A stretch of 64,000 nt of DNA from positions 2,108,001-2,172,000 of the forward strand of contig OZ241379.1 in NCBI GenBank assembly GCA_965200685.1. Reading direction: 5' to 3'. This document shows, one piece after another, positions 41,823-50,286 of the stretch. The number at the start of each line of letters is the position of its first letter. The stretch's first letter is position 1. A program made the position numbers and the translations under genes. Origin of the DNA: Bin5 sp965200685. Its GTDB lineage: Bacteria; Chloroflexota; Anaerolineae; Caldilineales; Caldilineaceae. The notes beneath the pieces were generated by a model. That model ran no database searches, was not told the origin of the DNA, and saw only the letters and a list, made by a program, of their open reading frames with translations.

Positions 41823-43319
41823 ATGGCTGCATATATCGGCGCAATTGATTCCGGTACCACAAGCACCCGTTTCATGTTGTTCGACCAGGCCGGCACCATT
41901 GTCGGATACCAACAGCAGGAACACGAACAGATCTTTCCGCGCGCTGGCTGGGTTGAGCATGACCCGCTGGAAATCTGGCAGCGAACCCAAGAGGTGATCC
42001 GAGCAACTCTGGCCACATGTGACATCCGCGTAGAGCAGATCGCCGCTGTGGGCATCACCAATCAGCGGGAGACCGCTGTCATATGGGACCGCAACACCGG
42101 TGAACCAGTCTACAACGCCATCGTCTGGCAGGATACGCGTACAGATCGAATTTGCCAGCGTCTGGAAGAGGCCGGCCATGGTGCTACCTTTCAGCAAAAA
42201 GCCGGCCTGCCGCTGTCAACCTATTTCTCCGCACCCAAAATCCGCTGGATTCTAGAAAACGTAGCGGATGCACGGGCCAGGGCGGACGCGGGTACATTGC
42301 TCTTTGGCACGATTGACAGTTGGCTGATCTGGCAACTCACCCGCGGTGTGCATGTCACTGACCCGACAAACGCCAGCCGTACAATGTTGATGGACCTGGC
42401 AACCCTGGCCTGGGATGAGGAACTCTTGGAGATTTTGGATATCCCCCTTTCGCTTCTGCCGGAGATTCGGCCTAGCAGCGACCCATCTTGGTATGGCAAG
42501 ACGGTGGCGGATGGGCCCTTTGGCCGCGAGATTCCGATCTGTGGCAATCTGGGTGATCAGCAGGCAGCGACCGTCGGGCAGACCTGTTTCAGCCCTGGTG
42601 ATGTCAAAAATACATACGGAACCGGCTGTTTTATGATTCTGAATACTGGGGCGGAGATCGTACACAGCCGCAATGGCCTGCTCACAACCGTCTGTTATCA
42701 GATGGGCGATGTCGCCCCTGTTTACGCGCTGGAAGGCTCGGTCGCCATGGCCGGTGCTACGTTGCAGTGGCTGCGGGACAATCTGCAACTGATCGATTCC
42801 GCAGCTGAGACCGAGGAGATCGCCCAGGAGGTTGAGGATAGCGGCGGCTGCTATCTGGTGCCGGCCTTCAGCGGGCTGTTTGCACCCCATTGGCGTAGCG
42901 ACGCGCGGGGCGTACTCGTCGGCCTCACCCGCTATGTGAATCGAGCGCATATCGTCCGCGCCGCATTGGAGTCGATCTGCTATCAGACACGCGAAGTGCT
43001 GGAGGCGATGAACGCGGATAGTGGCATTGTATTGGGCCGGCTGCAGGTGGATGGCGGCGCAACGGTCAACGACTTTCTCATGCAGTTGCAGGCCGATATT
43101 TTAGGGGCCGAAGTGATCCGTCCTCGGATCCCTGAGACGACTAGCCTCGGCGCAGCCTATGCCGCTGGTCTGGCAGTAGACTTCTGGCCAGGGCTGGGAA
43201 GCCTGCGAGAGCAGTGGCAGGTCGATAAAATCTGGCAACCTCAGAGCAGCGAAGCCGCGCGCGCGCAAGGTTACCTTGGTTGGCAGAAGGCTGTCAAGCG
43301 CACCTTGGACTGGGTCTAA
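41823..43319 (+). CDS. glpK: Glycerol kinase
   Basis: 498 residues, the usual length. Phosphate loop DSGTTSTRFMLFD, the FGGY signature region GITNQRETAVIWDRNTGEPVYNAIVWQDTR, TFLIWQLT-like DSWLIWQLT, GNLGDQQAATVGQ, NTYGTGCFMILNTG and QVDGGATVNDFLMQLQAD. It makes glycerol-3-phosphate, the substrate of the GlpABC complex encoded further down. Sits between dhaL and dhaM, so glycerol and dihydroxyacetone use are co-regulated. Confidence 0.96.
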   Translation: MAAYIGAIDSGTTSTRFMLFDQAGTIVGYQQQEHEQIFPRAGWVEHDPLEIWQRTQEVIRATLATCDIRVEQIAAVGITNQRETAVIWDRNTGEPVYNAIVWQDTRTDRICQRLEEAGHGATFQQKAGLPLSTYFSAPKIRWILENVADARARADAGTLLFGTIDSWLIWQLTRGVHVTDPTNASRTMLMDLATLAWDEELLEILDIPLSLLPEIRPSSDPSWYGKTVADGPFGREIPICGNLGDQQAATVGQTCFSPGDVKNTYGTGCFMILNTGAEIVHSRNGLLTTVCYQMGDVAPVYALEGSVAMAGATLQWLRDNLQLIDSAAETEEIAQEVEDSGGCYLVPAFSGLFAPHWRSDARGVLVGLTRYVNRAHIVRAALESICYQTREVLEAMNADSGIVLGRLQVDGGATVNDFLMQLQADILGAEVIRPRIPETTSLGAAYAAGLAVDFWPGLGSLREQWQVDKIWQPQSSEAARAQGYLGWQKAVKRTLDWV

Positions 43320-43380
43320 TCGCCGCAGTCCTAGCAGTATGGCATGGGTGGAGTGAACGGATGCCGGATAGGAAAAGGCT

Positions 43381-43782
43381 GTGATTGGGCTGGTGATCGT
43401 CTCCCACAGTGCCAAACTTGCTCAGGGTGTTCATGATCTAGCCCTGCAGATGGCCGGATCTGAAGTAGGCATTGGTCAGGCTGGGGGCCTTTCTGATGAC
43501 TGCGAGGCCTTTGGGACAGATGTGCAGAAGATTTTGCTCGCCATTGAAGAGGTCTGGTGTGAGGACGGAGTCCTGTTGTTAATGGATATCGGCAGCGCGG
43601 TCATGTCCGCGGAGATGGCCCTAGAGATGTTGCCGGAGAAGCGACGGCAGAAGTGCCTGTTGAGCAACGCTCCACTGGTGGAAGGCACAATCGTTGCTGC
43701 CCTATATGCCAGCTTGGGCGAGTCTCTGCATGCTGTCAATGCGGCCGCGGAGGACGCCCTTTCTGTACGAAAACTTGGCTGA
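43381..43782 (+). CDS. dhaM: PTS-type dihydroxyacetone phosphotransferase DhaM (EIIA domain only)
   Basis: 133 residues from a GTG with GGAAAAGG upstream. It is the EIIA-mannose-like domain with the phosphoryl His9 in GLVIVSHSAKLAQGV and LLMDIGSAVMSAEMALEML. In E. coli DhaM this domain is fused to HPr and an EI fragment; here the three are separate genes in the same order (dhaM, HPr, enzyme I). It rephosphorylates DhaL-ADP. Confidence 0.93.
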   Translation: MIGLVIVSHSAKLAQGVHDLALQMAGSEVGIGQAGGLSDDCEAFGTDVQKILLAIEEVWCEDGVLLLMDIGSAVMSAEMALEMLPEKRRQKCLLSNAPLVEGTIVAALYASLGESLHAVNAAAEDALSVRKLG

Positions 43783-43795
43783 TTGAGCGGACCGA

Positions 43796-44107
43796 ATGAA
43801 GAAGCAATCCAGTTCCCTTGGCCCTATGATAGGGGCGGTGGATCAACAGACCAATCATAGCGTAGTGGTTACTGTCAGGAACCCCCTCGGCCTTCACCTG
43901 CGCTCCGGCAGGGATGTGGTGCGTATCGCCAGCCAGTTCCAGGCACATATCACTGCTTCCAACCTCAGCCGAAACTCTGCTACTGTTGATATGAAAAGCA
44001 TTCTACAGTTGATGCAGTTGCAGGCTCGTCAGGGACATGACCTGCATCTGGCAGCATCGGGGCCTGATGCAATCGCAGCCCTTGATGCACTCCGCTCCCT
44101 CTTCTAA
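43796..44107 (+). CDS. HPr-like phosphocarrier protein
   Basis: 103 residues. HPr fold with the phosphorylated histidine His34 in NPLGLHLRSGRDVVRIA (the usual form is GLHARPA) and the regulatory-site serine in VDMKSILQLMQL (Ser68). About 20 extra residues precede the HPr core; a GTG start nearer the core (residue 15) is possible. Passes phosphate from enzyme I to DhaM. The Ser68 position implies possible HPr kinase control, but no hprK is in the window. Confidence 0.92.
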   Translation: MKKQSSSLGPMIGAVDQQTNHSVVVTVRNPLGLHLRSGRDVVRIASQFQAHITASNLSRNSATVDMKSILQLMQLQARQGHDLHLAASGPDAIAALDALRSLF

Positions 44108-44148
44108 CGTTCAGGCAGTGTTCGCATTTCAGGTGTACTTACGCCTCA

Positions 44149-45891
44149 GTGGGAAAACAATCTGTGCAGCAGATTTTTCATGGTCTATCGGCAGCCTCCG
44201 GCGTCGGTATCGGCACCCTATACAAATATGCCTCTGTCCCGCCTGCTGTGGAAAATAGCTGCGTTCCAATCGGCTCCCCTGCGGAAGAATGGGAACGTTT
44301 TCTGGCGGCCCGGCTGCTTGTGGATGAGGAGCTGGCACGGCTGGCACAGATCGGGCAGTCAGGGCCCGCGGACATTTTTTTGGTTCACCGGGAGATTCTC
44401 CATGACAGCACTCTGACCGATGCAATACGCGCGGCCATCACGGCCGGGTTCGGTGCTGTACATGCCACGCAATCCGCGACCAGCGACTTGGTTACCCTTT
44501 TCCAGGATCTCAGCGATGATTATTTCGCCAGCCGTGCCACTGATATCCGAGATGTGGGCCAGCGGCTGATCACCCGCCTAGGTGGGATCACATCGGCACG
44601 CCAGTTAAACCCTCTGCCCCCTGGCACAATTCTGCTCGCCGAAGACCTGACCCCCTTTGATACGACCCATCTTGATCAGGTGAATGTGGTCGGCATCGCG
44701 CTGGCTGCCAGCACACCCACGGCCCATACGGCAATTCTGGCTCGTAGCCTCGGCATTCCTCTTATCTGCAGTGCCGGCCTGGAGATTCTACAACTGCAAA
44801 ACAGAATGTTCGGGGTCGTGGATGGCATCCGTGGTCGTTTGTTGGTGGACCCAGACGAGGAGATCCTCGAGCAGTATGAACTGACCCGCGCGCGTTTCCA
44901 GCATTTTCAAACGGAAGCACTTTCCCATTCCCACGAGCCAGCCCTAACCCCGGATGGGGTGCGTATTCCCGTGCGGGTAAACGTCAACAGCCGGGATGAT
45001 CTGTTGTATATCGACGTCAATGGCGCAGAAGGAATCGGTCTTTTGCGGACGGAATATCTGTTCCAGCACCGTACCAGCTCCCCAACGATTGATGAGCAGC
45101 TGGCCGCCTACCAGGACGTGCGGTCGTATACGAAAGATCATTCCCTGACTGTGCGGCTTCTGGACATCGGCGGCGATAAGCCGGTCCCCTATCTTCCGCA
45201 GCCGACCGAAGCCAATCCCTTTTTGGGTGTACGGGGCATCCGCTTGCTGTTACGATATCCGGAACTGTTGACCGCGCAGTTCCGGGCATTGGTGGCTCTG
45301 GCTCTTGAGGCCTCTCCTGTCTCCCGTATCCGTGTCCTCATTCCGATGATTGCAAAGGTGAGCGAAGTGCAGCGTACCTTAGCTCTGTTTGAGGGCATTC
45401 CCGGCTATGAATTGTGTCGGAAGCAGCTCGGTACGCTGGAGGTGGGGGTGATGATCGAAGTGCCTTCAGCAGCCCTTCTGGCCCCTCATCTTGCACCCTT
45501 GGTCGATTTCTTCAGTATTGGCACAAACGACCTGGCCCAGTATACTTTGGCCGCGGACCGGGTGAACAGTGCGGTTGCCACTCTGGCAACCCCTCTGGAT
45601 CCGTCTGTTCTGCGCCTGATCGCTCTGACCTGTGAGGCAGGCCAGGCAGCAGGGATCCCTGTCACTATCTGTGGTGAAGTCGCGGGCGATCCATCAGTAC
45701 AGCCATTGCTGCTGGGGCTGGGGTTGAATGAAATCAGCGTAGCTGGGCCAGCCGTTCCCTTGGTCAAATCAGCAATTCGCCAGGTGGATATGGTGGCAGC
45801 CAAAGTGTTGGCCGCTAAAGCTCTCCAATGTAGCCGGGCCCAGGAAATCCATCAGCTTCTCTACGAAGAGGCGAACACCAGTGGAGAGTGA
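44149..45891 (+). CDS. ptsI: PTS enzyme I (phosphoenolpyruvate-protein phosphotransferase)
   Basis: 580 residues from a GTG. Active His193 in ASTPTAHTAILARSLGIPLI (textbook GGxTSHxAIxAR), then the PEP-binding barrel with GIGLLRTEYLF, RLLDIGGDKPVPYLP, GVRGIRLLL, IPMIAKVSEV, GVMIEVPSAAL, FFSIGTNDLAQYTLAADR and TICGEVAGDP. Takes phosphate from PEP to HPr. Its final codons TSGE-stop are encoded inside a copy of the short GTGGAGAGTG repeat (45881-45890). Confidence 0.95.
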   Translation: MGKQSVQQIFHGLSAASGVGIGTLYKYASVPPAVENSCVPIGSPAEEWERFLAARLLVDEELARLAQIGQSGPADIFLVHREILHDSTLTDAIRAAITAGFGAVHATQSATSDLVTLFQDLSDDYFASRATDIRDVGQRLITRLGGITSARQLNPLPPGTILLAEDLTPFDTTHLDQVNVVGIALAASTPTAHTAILARSLGIPLICSAGLEILQLQNRMFGVVDGIRGRLLVDPDEEILEQYELTRARFQHFQTEALSHSHEPALTPDGVRIPVRVNVNSRDDLLYIDVNGAEGIGLLRTEYLFQHRTSSPTIDEQLAAYQDVRSYTKDHSLTVRLLDIGGDKPVPYLPQPTEANPFLGVRGIRLLLRYPELLTAQFRALVALALEASPVSRIRVLIPMIAKVSEVQRTLALFEGIPGYELCRKQLGTLEVGVMIEVPSAALLAPHLAPLVDFFSIGTNDLAQYTLAADRVNSAVATLATPLDPSVLRLIALTCEAGQAAGIPVTICGEVAGDPSVQPLLLGLGLNEISVAGPAVPLVKSAIRQVDMVAAKVLAAKALQCSRAQEIHQLLYEEANTSGE

Positions 45892-45932
45892 TTCATGGCG
45901 TGCCGTTACTCGCCATGACCACTGCAGTGTGC
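45881..45932 (+). repeat. Palindromic repeat at the ptsI-glpA junction
   Basis: Begins with GTGGAGAGTG (45881-45890), contains a hairpin ATGGCG / CGCCAT around a short loop and ends with CCACTG, pairing with CAGTGG at the left end. The ptsI stop lies within it. Shares its core with 50245-50254 and, inverted, 56677-56686. Confidence 0.6.
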
Positions 45933-45934
45933 CA

Positions 45935-47647
45935 ATGAAACGCATTGAGACAGAAATTCTGGTGATCGGTGGCGGCGCAACCGGGGCTGGCGTGGCCTGG
46001 GATGCGGCTCTGCGGGGATTCCGTACGGTGCTGGTTGAGAAACGGGACCTGACCCATGGGACTACCGGACGCTATCATGGCCTGTTACACAGTGGTGGCA
46101 GATATGTGGTGAAAGATCCGAACAGTGCCAGCGAATGTATTCAGGAAAACCACATTCTGCGTCGCACTCATCCCCACTGTATTGAGGATACAGGCGGATT
46201 TTTCGTGGTCATGCCGGAGGATGAGAGCGACTATCCCGACCGTTTCGCTGTGGCCTGCCGGGATCTAGGCATCCCGTGCGCGGAGATCCCTGTGGCCGAG
46301 GCCCTAAGCCGGGAACCTCTGCTGAATCCTCGCATCAGTCGGGTCTTTGAAGTGCCCGATGCTGCAGCGGACAGTTTTCTCGCCACTCACGCCACAGCTC
46401 AGGCTGCACAGCAGGCCGGCGCACAGGTGCTGACCTATCACGAGGTCACTAGCCTGCACGTCTCTGGAGGTGCAGGCGACCGGACAGTGACCGGCGCGTC
46501 GGTTCTGAATACGGTGTCGGCTGAGGAGATACAGATCGTCGCTGATTTGGTGATCAATGCCGCTGGTGCCTGGGCCGGTCAGATTGCTGCCCAGGCAGGC
46601 GTAGAGATGACAATGATCCTTGGCAAAGGCGTGATGCTTGCCACCAATTGCCGGCTGGTCAATACGGTCATCAACCGCTGTAAGATGCCCAGCGATGGCG
46701 ATATTCTGGTCCCGATCCACACGGTCAGCGTCATTGGAACAACAGACGAACATGTGCTTGATCCGGAGAATCTGCACATTGAGACGTGGGAAGTGGATTT
46801 GATGTTGGAAGAAGGCGACAAACTTGTGCCTGGCCTCAGTGGCAGCCGTATTTTACGGGCCTGGGCCGGCGTGCGCCCTCTGTACCAGGAGAAATGCCGC
46901 GCCCGACTGTCGCCGCTCGGCCACAGTCGGGATATACCTCGTTCTTTGGTTCTTCTTGATCATCAGGAACGGGATGGCCTCAGCGGATTTCTCACGATTA
47001 CCGGCGGCAAATGGACGACTTTCCGTCTGATGGCCGAATCCGCTGTTGACAGGGCATGCGTGCAATTGGGGGTGTCCCGTCCCTGTCGTACAGGCGATAC
47101 GCCTGTCCCCGGCAGCGAACAGGGGCACTACTGGCTGGGCCACCGGCTCCAGGAAGTGGAAGACGAACATCTGCAGAACGAGCTTGTATGCGAATGTGAG
47201 TTGGTTACATACGCAATGCTGGAAAGAGCAGTGCGCCACAACCCTACCGTCACACTGGATGATCTGCGGCGGGATGTGCGTCTGGGGATGGGGCCTTGCC
47301 AGGGAGGGTTCTGTACGTACCGAGCAGTCGGCATCCTGCATGAACTGCGGGCGGAGGGTTCTACCAGTGAAAAACCAGTGGCCCGGGAGGAACACGACAT
47401 AGGCGGGTATCTGTCCCAGCTTTCCCCGGCCATTGATCCGCAAGTGTCGGTCTCACAGCCGAGCCTGCTCCTGCGGGATTTCCTCCAGGAACGCTGGAAG
47501 GGTGTTATGCCGATTTTGTGGGGGCAGCAACTGCGTCAGGAACGCCTAGACGAACTGATCTATCTCAGTATTTTGAATGCGGATCATCTGCCGGCCGATG
47601 ACGGAGAGAGCCCATTGTCGGCGTTTTATAGGCAACCCGCCCCATGA
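45935..47647 (+). CDS. glpA: Anaerobic glycerol-3-phosphate dehydrogenase subunit A
   Basis: 570 residues from the ATG at 45935 (MKRIETEILVIGGGATGAG); an earlier frame extension to 45881 is repeat-derived. FAD loop GGGATGAG, LVEKRDLTHGTTGRYHGLLHSGGRYV, and TGGKWTTFRLMAE typical of GlpA/GlpD. The C-terminus has a Fer2_BFD-like cysteine set (CECELV ... GPCQGGFC), which separates anaerobic GlpA from aerobic GlpD. Oxidises glycerol-3-phosphate to DHAP at the membrane, giving electrons to GlpC and quinone. Overlaps glpB by four bases. Confidence 0.94.
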   Translation: MKRIETEILVIGGGATGAGVAWDAALRGFRTVLVEKRDLTHGTTGRYHGLLHSGGRYVVKDPNSASECIQENHILRRTHPHCIEDTGGFFVVMPEDESDYPDRFAVACRDLGIPCAEIPVAEALSREPLLNPRISRVFEVPDAAADSFLATHATAQAAQQAGAQVLTYHEVTSLHVSGGAGDRTVTGASVLNTVSAEEIQIVADLVINAAGAWAGQIAAQAGVEMTMILGKGVMLATNCRLVNTVINRCKMPSDGDILVPIHTVSVIGTTDEHVLDPENLHIETWEVDLMLEEGDKLVPGLSGSRILRAWAGVRPLYQEKCRARLSPLGHSRDIPRSLVLLDHQERDGLSGFLTITGGKWTTFRLMAESAVDRACVQLGVSRPCRTGDTPVPGSEQGHYWLGHRLQEVEDEHLQNELVCECELVTYAMLERAVRHNPTVTLDDLRRDVRLGMGPCQGGFCTYRAVGILHELRAEGSTSEKPVAREEHDIGGYLSQLSPAIDPQVSVSQPSLLLRDFLQERWKGVMPILWGQQLRQERLDELIYLSILNADHLPADDGESPLSAFYRQPAP

Positions 47648-48963
47648 TCGATCTCCTCATCATTGGAGCAGGGTTGACCGGTCTCTTTGCTGCATATCGG
47701 GCTGCTCAGGCGGGGCTGCAGGTGCGTGTTATTGCCAAAGGGATTGGGGCCACCCATTGGCATGCGGGAACGGTTGACGTTCTGGGCTATTTACCGGGGA
47801 AGGAGGCAGCGGTTGGCAATTGGGAGCTGGCAATTCCTGAATTGCCAGCAGCGCATCCCTATCAGCTGTTGGGCGTGGAGGCAATCCAGACAGCATTGGA
47901 TGCGTTTCAGCAACTCACTGCGGATGCCGGGCTGCCGTATGAACGGGCGGGGGCTCCGGGACAGAATCACTTGCTACCATCACCGTTAGGCGTGGGGCGT
48001 CCGGTCTATCTGGTACCTGTCGGTCAACGGGCGGGAGATCTGACGCTTGAATTGCCTGCCCCCGCAGGTTTCCAGCATCGTCGGGCAACTCAAGTTGAGC
48101 GGCCGTTGGTGATCGTTGGCCTGTCGGGTATACGAGATTTCTATCCGGCGTTGATTGCGGAAAATCTGCAAAAGCAGGGGTATCGGGTCCGCAGTGCGAT
48201 GCTGCCCTGTAGCCTGCTGCCGAAACAGCAGGGCAACAGTCCGCTACAGTTGGCTCGTCTGCTGGATGTGCCGGCGGAACAGGAGCGGTTCGCCGAGGCG
48301 GTCGCCAGCATAGCTGTAGCTGATGAGCGGTTGGGCTTGCCTGCGGTGTTGGGGCTACACAATCACAGCCGGCTCATGGCCCGCCTACAGGAAGCAAGCG
48401 GCAATCGCTCGATCTTTGAAATCCCGACCTTGCCGCCAAGTGTGCCGGGCATTCGTCTTTACGAGGCGTTGCGTGCCCGGCTGTATAGGCTTGGTGTACG
48501 CATTGAAGTGGGCATGGAGGTGTGTGGGGTGTACACAGAAGGTAAGCGTATCCAGTGGCTGGAGACGGAGACCAGCAGCCGCCCTCTGCATCACCGGGCC
48601 GCAAAATACCTGCTGGCTAGCGGAGGAATTCTTGGCGGCGGCATGCGTGGCGACCACAGCGGGCGCATGACCGAGACGGTCTTTGACCTGCCGCTGACCG
48701 TGCCCCAAGATCGTTCTCAATGGCTACGGCCATTGTTCCTTGACAGCAGGGGCCATCCGGTCTTTCAGGGCGGCGTGGCAGTGAATGCCCGGTTCCAGCC
48801 GCTGGACGCGTCCGCTGCGCCGGTCTATGAAAACCTGTGGGCTGCGGGCGCGATCCTCAGCCATACCGATCCTATCCGTGAGCGCAGCCGGGAAGGGGTC
48901 GCCATTGCGACCGGCTATGCTGCCATACAGCAGCTTAACAACTGCTCGCCACAGGAAGTTTAA
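47644..48963 (+). CDS. glpB: Anaerobic glycerol-3-phosphate dehydrogenase subunit B
   Basis: 439 residues. FAD/NAD Rossmann start MIDLLIIGAGLTGLFAAYRAAQAG and an end NLWAAGAILSHTDPIRERSREGVAIATGYAA typical of GlpB. It forms the complex with GlpA and GlpC. Around residue 55-70 a segment VGNWELAIPELPAAH is encoded by a perfect 11-bp inverted repeat (47826-47849), probably a short insertion that stayed in frame. Confidence 0.92.
   Translation: MIDLLIIGAGLTGLFAAYRAAQAGLQVRVIAKGIGATHWHAGTVDVLGYLPGKEAAVGNWELAIPELPAAHPYQLLGVEAIQTALDAFQQLTADAGLPYERAGAPGQNHLLPSPLGVGRPVYLVPVGQRAGDLTLELPAPAGFQHRRATQVERPLVIVGLSGIRDFYPALIAENLQKQGYRVRSAMLPCSLLPKQQGNSPLQLARLLDVPAEQERFAEAVASIAVADERLGLPAVLGLHNHSRLMARLQEASGNRSIFEIPTLPPSVPGIRLYEALRARLYRLGVRIEVGMEVCGVYTEGKRIQWLETETSSRPLHHRAAKYLLASGGILGGGMRGDHSGRMTETVFDLPLTVPQDRSQWLRPLFLDSRGHPVFQGGVAVNARFQPLDASAAPVYENLWAAGAILSHTDPIRERSREGVAIATGYAAIQQLNNCSPQEV
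47826..47849. repeat. Perfect inverted repeat inside glpB
   Basis: GCTGGCAATTC (47826-47836) / GAATTGCCAGC (47839-47849) with two bases between; a partial GGCAATTGGG copy lies just upstream at 47815. Translated as ELAIPELPA. Confidence 0.6.
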
Positions 48964-48966
48964 TTG

Positions 48967-50286
48967 ATGTATACGCTATCTCTACACTCTGTGGGCATGA
49001 GCTTGGATGAGTGCATCAAGTGCAATATCTGCACGAGCTATTGTCCAGTTTCTGAGGTGACAGAACGTTTTCCGGGGCCGAAATACGCCGGCCCTCAGTC
49101 TGAGCGCTTCCGGGAGATCGGGCAACCCCATTCACCGGATACATCGGTGGACTACTGTTCGGGTTGCCGGGTTTGCAACGAAGTCTGTCCGACCGGGGTG
49201 CGTATTGCCGAGGTGAACGCTCGTGCTCGGGCGCAGATGGTGGCCGCGCGGGGTCTTTCTCTACGTAACCGTCTATTGGGTCGTAACGAACGAATCGGGA
49301 TGGTCGGCAGCCTCGCGCCCGGCCTGGCGAACTTCGCCTTACATAACCCTATCAGTCGATGGCTGGCCCATGCCCTACTGGGCATCGCTAAGCATGCTCC
49401 ATTGCCCCATTGGCATCAAGAAACACTCAACGACTGGCTCACCCGGACGCATGCCCGGCGTCTACGGTCCGCACACAAGGTCGTCTATTTTCATGGTTGC
49501 GCCACTCAGTATTATGAACCGTTCGTCGGGATGGCAGTCATTCTGGTGCTGGAGCATCTCGGCTACGAAGTGATCGTGCCGGTGCAGAACTGCTGCGGCC
49601 TCCCTCTGCTTTCCAATGGCGAATTTGGCGCGGCCGAGAGCTATCATCGCAGCAATATAGCTCGGCTGGCCGCATATGTCAGGGCCGGCTACCCGCTTCT
49701 CGGTAGCAGTACCAGTTGTACATTGACACTCAAAGAGGAAGCAGCGGACCTGCTTGACCTAGATATGGATGCGGACAGCCAAGCTCTAAAATTTGCGACT
49801 TGGGATATCTTCGAATGGTTGCGAGTACGTCTGGACGCAGGCACATTGCCCACGGATTTCCGTCCACTCCGTGACGATGGACAACCCTTCATTCTGCCCT
49901 ATCATGCACCATGTCAATTCCGGGCCCATCGCATCGGTAAGCCGGTCTTGGATGTTCTGAGGCAGGTCCCAAAGCTCATCTTGCGGGAAAGCCAGGCCCG
50001 CTGCTGTGGCATCGCCGGTACATATGGCTACAAGGCAGAAAAGTATCAGATCGCCATGAATGTGGGTAAGGAGTTGTTCGACTTCGTCGCAGCCCAGGGG
50101 CCGGTCTCTCTCACGGCCTGTGATTCCGAGACCTGCCGCTGGCAGTTAGAACATGGGACAGGTGTGCTGTCCCGTCATCCGATTGAAGTGCTGGCCGCGG
50201 CCTATGGACTGTATGACTTGCAGGCGCGGCGGCCTACAATCTCAGTGGAGAGTGAAGAGGACTCTCCACGAATCACTGCTGTTTGA
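48967..50286 (+). CDS. glpC: Anaerobic glycerol-3-phosphate dehydrogenase subunit C
   Basis: 439 residues from the ATG at 48967, directly after the glpB stop. Two 4Fe-4S clusters: CIKCNICTSYCP and CSGCRVCNEVCPTG. Two CCG domains follow (HGCATQYYEPFVG ... NCCGLPL and HAPCQFRAHRIG ... ARCCGIAGTYG), binding a further cluster and passing electrons to quinone. The last residues (SVESEEDSPRITAV) are encoded by a 9-bp perfect hairpin at 50245-50269, a repeat copy. Overlaps the next gene by a TGATG junction. Confidence 0.94.
   Translation: MYTLSLHSVGMSLDECIKCNICTSYCPVSEVTERFPGPKYAGPQSERFREIGQPHSPDTSVDYCSGCRVCNEVCPTGVRIAEVNARARAQMVAARGLSLRNRLLGRNERIGMVGSLAPGLANFALHNPISRWLAHALLGIAKHAPLPHWHQETLNDWLTRTHARRLRSAHKVVYFHGCATQYYEPFVGMAVILVLEHLGYEVIVPVQNCCGLPLLSNGEFGAAESYHRSNIARLAAYVRAGYPLLGSSTSCTLTLKEEAADLLDLDMDADSQALKFATWDIFEWLRVRLDAGTLPTDFRPLRDDGQPFILPYHAPCQFRAHRIGKPVLDVLRQVPKLILRESQARCCGIAGTYGYKAEKYQIAMNVGKELFDFVAAQGPVSLTACDSETCRWQLEHGTGVLSRHPIEVLAAAYGLYDLQARRPTISVESEEDSPRITAV
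50245..50269 (+). repeat. Perfect hairpin repeat at the 3' end of glpC
   Basis: GTGGAGAGT (50245-50253) / ACTCTCCAC (50261-50269), 7-nt loop, flanked by CAGTG and CACTG. Same core as the copy after ptsI. It is coding: it supplies part of the GlpC C-terminus. Confidence 0.65.

Noticed and set aside
45881..45934. Upstream start of glpA giving MESDSWRAVTRHDH
   Set aside because: It is a translation of the repeat element; the FAD-binding strand begins right after the ATG at 45935.
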